From Candidatus Aminicenantes bacterium UBA4820 (GTDB taxonomy: Bacteria; Acidobacteriota; UBA4820): a stretch of DNA of 5,485 nucleotides. Location: assembly GCA_002402325.1 (NCBI GenBank), contig DHFQ01000066.1:1-5485 (forward strand), read 5' to 3'. The first letter of the stretch is position 1. Every line of letters begins with the position of its first letter. The position numbers were made by a program, and so were the translations under genes. The notes under the pieces were generated by a model. That model had not been told where the DNA came from. It saw nothing but the letters and a program-made list of their open reading frames with translations, and did no database searches. Below are positions 1 through 5,465 of this stretch, one piece after another.

Positions 1-31
1 TCAAAATTGCCTGTCATAGACAAGCTTGGTT

Positions 32-60
32 AGTGTAATACATTTTTTCCCCCTTGTCAA
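32..60 (-). promoter_or_regulatory. Sigma70-type promoter firing leftward out of the window
   Basis: The minus strand carries a perfect TTGACA (60 to 55), a 17-nt spacer and TACACT (37 to 32, 4 of 6 to TATAAT). Transcription would start near position 25 and leave the window to the left. The first ATG downstream on that strand is at 17 to 15 (Met-Thr-Gly-Asn-Phe to the edge) without a Shine-Dalgarno. The target could be a protein gene or a stable RNA gene; the window does not show which. This promoter is divergent from the sensor gene. Confidence 0.5.
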
Positions 61-61
61 G

Positions 62-84
62 TGGCTTTGATATATCTCAAGCCA
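62..84. repeat. Inverted repeat TGGCTT / AAGCCA next to the leftward promoter
   Basis: TGGCTT (62-67) and AAGCCA (79-84) are perfect complements around an 11-nt centre, which itself holds the palindrome GATATATC (69-76). The element directly abuts the -35 box of the leftward promoter (55-60), a usual place for a regulator. As RNA it could form a 6-bp hairpin, but no T-run follows, so a terminator is unlikely. Confidence 0.4.
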
Positions 85-85
85 G

Positions 86-102
86 AATAGAAATGTTCTA
101 TT
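86..102. repeat. 17-bp dyad AATAGAA-ATG-TTCTATT, candidate operator
   Basis: A perfect 7-bp inverted repeat with a 3-nt centre. It lies between the leftward promoter and the sensor gene, next to two other dyads. It resembles a dimeric repressor site, but I do not recognise the consensus. A T-rich stretch follows on the plus strand, so a weak AT-only terminator for a gene ending at the left edge is a less likely alternative. Confidence 0.4.
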
Positions 103-186
103 TTTACAATTTAGAAATGCTTATGAGATTTTGCAGTAAATAACCATTGTTACTTGAAAATTAGAATAAAGCAATTTGACTTTGGT

Positions 187-192
187 TATAAT
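187..192 (+). promoter_or_regulatory. Candidate -10 box for the sensor gene
   Basis: A perfect TATAAT lies 18 nt before the GTG start at 211. No convincing -35 box sits 16-18 nt upstream (GAATAA at 17 nt). The TTGACT at 176-181 is only 5 nt away and cannot pair with it. If used, the start point would be near position 200, leaving a leader of about 11 nt. Activator dependence would be one explanation for the missing -35, but this is inference. Confidence 0.35.
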
Positions 193-210
193 TTGTAAGA
201 TGATTTTATT

Positions 211-3200
211 GTGAAGAAGAAATTTTTATTTATCTTATTTTTGATTTTTTCCCTCTCCTTTGCTAATTCTCAAGAGGAATTGAAAAAACTTAAAGTAGTT
301 TCTGCTACTTTTGAACCCTTTATTTTTGAGAAACAGGGAAAAATCGTTGGACTTGATGTTGATATTTTAAATGCCTTCGCTGTAGAAAAAGGGTATACTC
401 TCGAATATGAGTTCACATCCTTTGATAATGTTTTTAAAAAATTAGAAAAAGGGGAAGCGGATATTGGATGCGGGGCTCTATATCTTACAAAAGAGAGAGA
501 GGAAAAATTTTTACATAGCGACCCCTATTTTAGTACTGGACTCGTAATTGCTTCTTTAAAAAAGAATCCCGTTAACACTATTACTGAACTAAAGAACAAA
601 AAGGTAGGCGTAAAAAGAGGGGCAACGGGAGAAAAATTTATTGATAGAATTATTTCAGAGGGTTTTATTGTAAAGAAAGTTCCCTTTCAAACAACGGAGG
701 AAAGTTTTGAGGCACTAAGCAAAAAAGAAATAGATGCTCTTTTAAACGATTATGTTTCAACTATTTTGTTAATAAACAAATCTTATCTGGGAGAGATGAT
801 AATCGGAAAGAACAAAAACGAGGTCAACTTTCTTGAGCGAAATTACCTTGTATTTTATTTTTACAAAGAAAGACAAAAGGAATTACAGGATTTTAATAAG
901 GTTTTGTTAGATTTAAAAAATAGCAATAGACTTGACATAATTAATTCAAATTGGGTTATAAGAGAAAAAGTAACAGAAAAAGCTATAGTTGTTAGGTTTT
1001 TACTTCTTTCACTGCTTTTCTTTTTGCTTCTTGCAATATCAATCTTTTTGCAAAGAATATATTTTAGAAAAGATTTCATTTCAAAAGTTGAAGAAAAATA
1101 TAGCGAATTATTATTAAACGCTCCTATACCAATACTAATTCACAAAGATGGAAAAGTTATCTTTATAAACAAGGAATTTTACAAAGTTTTTGGTTATGAT
1201 GAAGCCAAAGATTTAACCAATTCAGATGTAATTCAATTCTTTGCAGAAGGCGAACATAAAAGGCTAAGAGAGTATATTGAAAAAAGAAAAAGCAATCAGG
1301 ATGCTCTGCAAAACTATGAAGCTTATGCTCTAAAATCAAACGGAACAGCATTCAAAGTTGAGGTTGATATTGCTATTGTTGAACTCTGGGGTGAAAAGGT
1401 AACCCTCGCTTTTATAAAGGATATTAGCGAGCGAATAAAGCTTTTTGAAGATTTACAAAAAAGTGAAGAAAAATATAGAAAAATTTTTGAAACTGTAAGC
1501 GAAGGAATCTACATAAGTTCCAAAGATGGGAAACCGCTTTTAAACAACCCGGCACTTTTGAAAATTCTTGGATATGAAAGCGAAGAAGAGCTTCTAAAAA
1601 GGGATATTGAAAAGGAGGGTTACCTCGACCCAAATGAAAGAAAGAGATTCGTTAAAATTATGGAGAGGGAGGGGAAGGTTGAAAATTTTGAAACCGTGTG
1701 GCTTAAAAAAGATGGCACCCCGATAGATGTGATTGAAACTGCCACTCCCTTAAGAGATGAAAAGGGAAATATCTTTGCCTACGAAGGGACAGTGAGGGAT
1801 ATAACAAAGTTAAAAACAACGGAAAGACTGTTGCGAGAATCGGAAAATTATTATAGGTCTCTTTTTGAAAATGCCCACGATGCTATTATGGTTTTTGAGC
1901 CAGAAAATGAGATAATTCTTGATGTGAACCCTGTTTGTGCGAAACTTTATGGCTTTGAGAGGGAGGAACTTATCGGTACTTCTCTCGAAAAACTTTCAAA
2001 GAATGTGAAAGAGGGTAAAGAAAAATTAGAAGAGCTTCATAACAAAAAGACACTCAAAGGCTTTGAGACTATCCACTTTAAAAAGGATGGAAGCGAGATG
2101 ATACTTGAAATTAATTCATCTTTGATAGATTATAAAGGTAAAAAAGCAATTTTGAGCATAAACAGAGACATAACAGAAAAAAAGATGACCGAAAAGGCAC
2201 TTATTGAAAAGAATAGACAACTTCTTGCGTTACTTGAATCTGTTCAAGCGATGGGAAGTTTCACAAATCTTAAAAATTCCGTAGAAAGCATTTTGCAAAG
2301 CATTGTCAAATCATTCTCTTTGAAGATGGCGTGGGTTGGAATAGTTGTCCCTGAATCAACTGAATTGAAGGCAATTGCCTCAATAGGATACGATGAGGGA
2401 TATACATCAAGCATAAAGGACAGATGGGATGAATCCCCACTTGCCAAAGGACCTTTAGGAAGGGCGATCGTAAATAGAAAACCAGTTGTAATGAAGGTTG
2501 ATGATAAAGATTTTACTCCGTGGCGGGAAGAGGCTATAAAAAGGGGTTACAGAATTGTTTGTGGAATCCCTCTTATAAGCGGAGATGAAGTGAGAGGTGC
2601 GTTGGGGCTTTATTCTGAAGATGAAGGTTCTTTTACACCACTTGAATTGGAAACGCTCCATATTTTTGCAGGACATTTGACAATGGCGCTTGTTACCGCA
2701 TCTTTGTATGAGGAGGCAAACAGGACAATTGAGGAATTGCTCAACTCTGCTCAGGAAAAAGAAAAACTTTTTGATGAATTAGAAAAAAAGGCAAGAGGAC
2801 TCGAGACGAGTGAGATGAAATTCAAAAATATATTCAAAAAGGCACAAACAATTCTTCTGACCTTTGATACAACGGGCATAATCACCTATTTTAATGAGTA
2901 TGCAGAAGAGTTCTTTGGATTTAAAAAAGAAGAAGTGTTGGGTAAAACTCTTTTTGAAACAATAGTTCCAATATCTGAATCTACAGGAAGAGATTTGAAA
3001 TCGTTGCTTGAAAATGTGATGAAAGATGCAAATAAATATGCGGGAAATATAAATGAGAATATTAAGAAGGATGGGAAGAGGGTTTGGATAGCATGGACAA
3101 ATAGACCCATTTTAGATGATGAAGGAAGGGTAAAAGAAATACTTTCGGTGGGAACGGATATAACCGAGATTAAAAGAAAAGAGATTGCCTTTAAAAAATA

Positions 3201-3531
3201 TTATGAAATTATAGAAAAAATGATTTCAAAGGATGGTGAAAGTATTCAATTCTTAATTTACAAGAAGGAATTTAATGGAGGTTCAATCTCTACAATTTTA
3301 AGGGATGGGTTAGAAGAAAATAAAGAGAAATGGGAAATGGTTTTAAGATATTTTGATGAAAATATTTTTGAAGATTTACTTCAAGAAATTAAAAAAAAGG
3401 AAGAGGTCATAGAAAGAGATTTCAGCGTCAAAATCAATGAAAATGAGCAGTGGAAAGTACTTTGCACGGGAAGAATTGTTTTTGAAGACTCAAGGCAAAT
3501 CATTAAGGGCTTTATTGTTAGGATAAGTTAA
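211..3531 (+). CDS. Transmembrane multi-sensor protein: SBP_bac_3 - TM - PAS x3 - GAF - PAS - degenerate PAS, no output domain
   Basis: Likely role: detects a small periplasmic ligand and relays it to cytoplasmic sensor modules. Start is GTG; an in-frame TAA lies at 196-198, and the signal peptide (KKK, then hydrophobic 5-17, possible cleavage after A18-N-S20) begins directly at it. Residues 27-252 resemble family 3 solute-binding proteins (FEPFIF, GLDVDIL, R96 in LTKER, SDPYF, GVKRGATGE, D180 in DALLND). R96 and D180 align by eye with residues that contact the carboxylate and amine of amino-acid ligands in this family, so an amino-acid-like ligand is inferred. A membrane helix spans about 259-281. 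PAS domains cover about 293-407, 418-535, 544-658 and 866-987, each closing with D-I-S/T (D404, D530, D653, D983). GAF is about 672-832 (GPLGRAI, GIPLISGDEVRGALGLYS). Residues about 995-1106 look like a weak fifth PAS. No H-box, HATPase, GGDEF, EAL or HD motif is visible. Probably not a transporter subunit: no permease or ATPase gene lies alongside. Confidence 0.93.
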   Translation: MKKKFLFILFLIFSLSFANSQEELKKLKVVSATFEPFIFEKQGKIVGLDVDILNAFAVEKGYTLEYEFTSFDNVFKKLEKGEADIGCGALYLTKEREEKFLHSDPYFSTGLVIASLKKNPVNTITELKNKKVGVKRGATGEKFIDRIISEGFIVKKVPFQTTEESFEALSKKEIDALLNDYVSTILLINKSYLGEMIIGKNKNEVNFLERNYLVFYFYKERQKELQDFNKVLLDLKNSNRLDIINSNWVIREKVTEKAIVVRFLLLSLLFFLLLAISIFLQRIYFRKDFISKVEEKYSELLLNAPIPILIHKDGKVIFINKEFYKVFGYDEAKDLTNSDVIQFFAEGEHKRLREYIEKRKSNQDALQNYEAYALKSNGTAFKVEVDIAIVELWGEKVTLAFIKDISERIKLFEDLQKSEEKYRKIFETVSEGIYISSKDGKPLLNNPALLKILGYESEEELLKRDIEKEGYLDPNERKRFVKIMEREGKVENFETVWLKKDGTPIDVIETATPLRDEKGNIFAYEGTVRDITKLKTTERLLRESENYYRSLFENAHDAIMVFEPENEIILDVNPVCAKLYGFEREELIGTSLEKLSKNVKEGKEKLEELHNKKTLKGFETIHFKKDGSEMILEINSSLIDYKGKKAILSINRDITEKKMTEKALIEKNRQLLALLESVQAMGSFTNLKNSVESILQSIVKSFSLKMAWVGIVVPESTELKAIASIGYDEGYTSSIKDRWDESPLAKGPLGRAIVNRKPVVMKVDDKDFTPWREEAIKRGYRIVCGIPLISGDEVRGALGLYSEDEGSFTPLELETLHIFAGHLTMALVTASLYEEANRTIEELLNSAQEKEKLFDELEKKARGLETSEMKFKNIFKKAQTILLTFDTTGIITYFNEYAEEFFGFKKEEVLGKTLFETIVPISESTGRDLKSLLENVMKDANKYAGNINENIKKDGKRVWIAWTNRPILDDEGRVKEILSVGTDITEIKRKEIAFKKYYEIIEKMISKDGESIQFLIYKKEFNGGSISTILRDGLEENKEKWEMVLRYFDENIFEDLLQEIKKKEEVIERDFSVKINENEQWKVLCTGRIVFEDSRQIIKGFIVRIS

Positions 3532-4652
3532 TTACTTCCCCTTTTTATCTTAACAACTCCTAAATCAATAAGTTTCTTTATTGATGATAGAACCTCAATT
3601 TCAGGAATTGGAGAAATTTTTATCAATTGTGATATAGTATAAATTCCATTTATTCTCGTGGCAAGAAATCCCTCTTTTGGGGTTAAGTTGTACTTTGGAA
3701 GATCTTCTATTCTGGTATTTAACTCAAGGATGCCATCTTCCGGAACAACCTCTTTTAAAAAATTTTGGGAGTATTTTGATTCTACCTCCTTAAGTAGTTT
3801 CTCATAAGAAGGATCTTTGTTATTTCTTAGATAGAATTTTAGAAGATTTATCGCTTCGCCATACTTTTCTTCTTTAACCATTTTTTTTGCTTCAGATATC
3901 AATTTCCCCTGCACCTTATTTATACTAATTTCCTGATGTGATTGTTTCTCTCCAACAATTTCAGCGAGATTTTTCGTTAATAAAACATAGGCGGCATGAG
4001 ATATATTAAATTCTGTTGAATGAAGATTTAAGGCTATTTCTTCAAGGCTTCTTTCCCCATCTATCTCTTCAAAAAGTCTAAGTTGCAACCCGTCAAGTTG
4101 CTCATTTAATTGGGATATTTCCACTTTTCTTTTAAGAACAACAAGAGTGGAAGGTATTTTTTGAGAAAATCTTGCCATTTCATCTTTTCTTCTTATTCCT
4201 TCAAATATTAAAGAAGTAACATCGAGGGAAATAGGAACAATGTCATCATTCAGTTTTTCCATTTCCTCAAAATGAAATTCTCCGTTTTCCCATAGAAAAA
4301 TGTCATAAAGGCTTTCTTCTGCTTTTAATTTCAACATTTCTTGAATTTCATTTTCTTCAAGTATTGAAGCCATTACAAGAATTTTGCCAAGTTTTATTCC
4401 ACTTTGAAACTGGGTCTCCATTGCCATATTTAACTGCTTTTCTGTTATGAGTCCTCTGCTAATAAGAAACTGTCCCAAATATTCTCTTGGGTCTGATGAA
4501 GCGGTTGACATAATTTTACCATTCTCAAAGTAGACTCTCTTAGAAATTCCTTGAGGGGACCTTATATGCAAAATTCCTGTCTTCCGTCCATTTGATAATA
4601 GTTGAAGGACATCAGTTAAGGGAACGGTCTTTAACTCTCCTTTAAGAGCCAT
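3528..4652 (-). CDS. DUF4388 (PATAN-like) domain protein with MshEN-like and winged-helix-like segments
   Basis: This is a soluble cytoplasmic protein of 374 residues with no signal peptide or membrane helix. Residues 1-55 match the DUF4388 start (MALKGELKTV, DVLQLLS, RKTGILHI, YFENGKI), a domain of bacterial signalling and motility proteins whose exact role is mostly unknown. Residues 57-130 (LGQFLISRGLITEKQL, then LGKILV...ILEENEI) resemble the two-part MshEN/T2SSE N-terminal module, then WENGEFHFEE. Residues about 181-233 and 310-370 look winged-helix-like (SLEEIA, AAYVLL; YTISQLIKISP, SSIKKLIDLGVVKI). Between them, 247-300 is helical and TPR-like (AKKMVKEEKYGEAINLLKFYL). I start it at Met 4652, not the in-frame ATG at 4670: GGAGG sits 4 nt before it, and DUF4388 proteins commonly begin M-A-L-x-G. 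The stop shares TTAA with the convergent sensor gene. It lies 52 nt downstream of the transglycosylase gene, so read-through is possible. An adaptor role in signalling is inference. Confidence 0.9.
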   Translation of the reverse strand: MALKGELKTVPLTDVLQLLSNGRKTGILHIRSPQGISKRVYFENGKIMSTASSDPREYLGQFLISRGLITEKQLNMAMETQFQSGIKLGKILVMASILEENEIQEMLKLKAEESLYDIFLWENGEFHFEEMEKLNDDIVPISLDVTSLIFEGIRRKDEMARFSQKIPSTLVVLKRKVEISQLNEQLDGLQLRLFEEIDGERSLEEIALNLHSTEFNISHAAYVLLTKNLAEIVGEKQSHQEISINKVQGKLISEAKKMVKEEKYGEAINLLKFYLRNNKDPSYEKLLKEVESKYSQNFLKEVVPEDGILELNTRIEDLPKYNLTPKEGFLATRINGIYTISQLIKISPIPEIEVLSSIKKLIDLGVVKIKRGSN

Positions 4653-4656
4653 TAAA

Positions 4657-4661
4657 CCTCC
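4657..4661 (-). promoter_or_regulatory. Ribosome binding site that decides the start of the DUF4388 gene
   Basis: GGAGG on the minus strand (4661 to 4657) is followed by TTTA and then the ATG at 4652. The alternative in-frame ATG at 4670 has only AT-rich sequence before it. The strong site inside the six-codon extension argues that the extension is not translated. It is the only clear Shine-Dalgarno among the three genes. Confidence 0.75.
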
Positions 4662-4668
4662 AGATGTC

Positions 4669-4674
4669 ATTATA
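4669..4674 (-). promoter_or_regulatory. Candidate -10 box for the DUF4388 gene
   Basis: TATAAT on the minus strand (4674 to 4669) overlaps the first two bases of the rejected ATG at 4670. The sequence 17 nt upstream is ATAACT (4697 to 4692), only 3 of 6 to TTGACA. A start near 4662 would leave a leader of about 10 nt holding the GGAGG. A second TATAAT (4701 to 4696), with TTAAAT 17 nt upstream inside the end of the transglycosylase gene, is an alternative. Co-transcription from the promoter at 5370 is also possible. Confidence 0.3.
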
Positions 4675-4704
4675 TACTATTTTCATAAATAAGTTATTAT
4701 AACA

Positions 4705-5334
4705 TCAATCTTTTTCTAATTTAAAATGATATGAAGTTCTCGATAATCCGCTCTCTGTAGAAAGTTGAGAAAATCTTGTCGGACCAAAGTTGTATGCACT
4801 CAACGCTTTTGGAAGTGATTTGTATTTATTTTCAAGATACTCAAGATAAAGTGCTGAAAGCCTTAAATTTATAACAGGATCAAACAAAAGCGATTTTGGG
4901 GGTAAAATACTTTTTGATCTTAGCGAGATGAATTCTGCTGTCTTTGGCTGAATTTGACAAAGCCCCAAAGCACCATCTTTTGAAACAGCCCTTATATCAA
5001 AATTGCTTTCAACTTTCATAATTCTCAAAAAAAGAATGTGATTAAAGCCATACTCCTTTTCAATGTCAAGAAGTGTGTTTGCAATATCTTCTTTATCTTT
5101 TCCACTCCATTTTGCATTTGCTTTAGAAAGGTAGAGTTCAAGGTCTCTTAGCACAACAACTTTTCTCTGGTCAAATTCAAAATAGACTCTATTATTTTTT
5201 GCCTCAATATTTTTTTCTTTTGGGGGCAGTTTTTCTGTTTTGTTTTCATCTTTGGCATAGTCAAATTCTAAGGAAGAAATAAAAATTGCTGAAAGAATAA
5301 TTACAAAAACAAAAAAGATAAGATTTCTTGTCAT
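4705..5334 (-). CDS. Membrane-anchored or exported lytic transglycosylase, SLT family
   Basis: Predicted to cleave the MurNAc-GlcNAc bond of peptidoglycan, forming 1,6-anhydro-MurNAc ends, in the periplasm or at the outer face of the membrane. The 209 residues begin with a hydrophobic segment (about 5-22) with no clear cleavage site or lipobox, so a signal anchor is as likely as a cleaved signal. A charged linker (25-48) follows, then a helical lead-in (59-95). The SLT core runs from about 97 to the end: catalytic Glu E109 in KVESNF, AVSKDGALGLCQIQPKTA (117-133), the DPVINLRLSALYLEYL segment (152-167) and ALSAYNFGP (177-185). All core motifs are present; the common GLMQI appears as GLCQI. The C-terminus is short after the AYNFGP motif but still has a Y-x-x-K-L pattern like many family ends, so I do not call it truncated. 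The ATG at 5334 is the only good start (in-frame stop at 5362-5364 on this strand). There is no Shine-Dalgarno, and the promoter lies almost on the start codon. Confidence 0.92.
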   Translation of the reverse strand: MTRNLIFFVFVIILSAIFISSLEFDYAKDENKTEKLPPKEKNIEAKNNRVYFEFDQRKVVVLRDLELYLSKANAKWSGKDKEDIANTLLDIEKEYGFNHILFLRIMKVESNFDIRAVSKDGALGLCQIQPKTAEFISLRSKSILPPKSLLFDPVINLRLSALYLEYLENKYKSLPKALSAYNFGPTRFSQLSTESGLSRTSYHFKLEKD

Positions 5335-5341
5335 CGGTTTT

Positions 5342-5370
5342 AATCTACTATAAAAAAATGGTTATGTCAA
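5342..5370 (-). promoter_or_regulatory. Sigma70-type promoter of the lytic transglycosylase gene
   Basis: On the minus strand a perfect TTGACA (5370 to 5365) is followed by exactly 17 nt, including a T7 run, and then TAGATT (5347 to 5342, 4 of 6 to TATAAT). The last base of the -10 box is 8 nt before the A of the ATG at 5334. Transcription should therefore start on or next to the start codon, giving a leaderless or nearly leaderless mRNA. That fits the absence of a ribosome binding site. Confidence 0.65.
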
Positions 5371-5412
5371 ACCCAAAATCCGACATTGATTTGCATCTTG
5401 ATTTGACGCAGG

Positions 5413-5429
5413 TAAATGCTACGCATTTA
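5413..5429. repeat. Palindrome TAAATGC-TAC-GCATTTA, copy 1 of a pair
   Basis: A perfect 7-bp inverted repeat with a 3-nt centre. The same half-site recurs in the palindrome at 5450-5465, with centres about 36 nt apart. The flanks also match partly (G before, and A-x-GC after each copy), so the copies form a direct repeat as well as two dyads. No T-run follows either hairpin. It could be an operator pair or a short interspersed repeat. Confidence 0.55.
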
Positions 5430-5449
5430 TAGGCACTAAAAAGTCTTTG

Positions 5450-5465
5450 TAAATGCGAGCATTTA
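5450..5465. repeat. Palindrome TAAATGC-GA-GCATTTA, copy 2 of a pair
   Basis: Same 7-bp half-sites as the copy at 5413-5429, but with a 2-nt centre. The different centre lengths with fully kept arms suggest that the arms are what matters, for example two half-sites bound by a dimer or a hairpin stem. It lies about 80 nt upstream of the transglycosylase promoter and 20 nt from the window edge, so its relation to a gene on the right cannot be seen. Confidence 0.55.

Noticed and set aside
1..33. Plus-strand frame SKLPVIDKLG ending in TAG, as the tail of an upstream gene
   Set aside because: Ten codons cannot be told from chance, and the leftward promoter at 60-32 suggests the neighbour is on the other strand. 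Not excluded.
176..192. TTGACT plus TATAAT as a complete promoter for the sensor
   Set aside because: Only 5 nt separate the boxes; a sigma70 promoter needs about 16-18.
211..966. ABC transporter binding protein gene as a separate unit
   Set aside because: The frame continues without interruption through a membrane helix into PAS domains, and no transporter genes are adjacent, so the domain is a sensor input.
861..3110. Minus-strand open frames of 62-74 codons antisense to the sensor gene (861-1079, 1163-1351, 1424-1633, 2244-2447, 2455-2676, 2886-3110)
   Set aside because: They lie fully inside a long, well-supported coding frame, have no ribosome binding sites or recognisable domains, and their composition is that of reversed sensor codons.
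3525..3546. Rho-independent terminator after the sensor gene
   Set aside because: The stem is only AAGT/ACTT plus an outer GG/CC separated by mismatches; too weak despite the T5 run that follows.
4705..4760. Frameshift or truncation at the 3' end of the transglycosylase
   Set aside because: The other two frames give no better SLT C-terminus, and the existing end has a plausible Y-x-x-K-L pattern.
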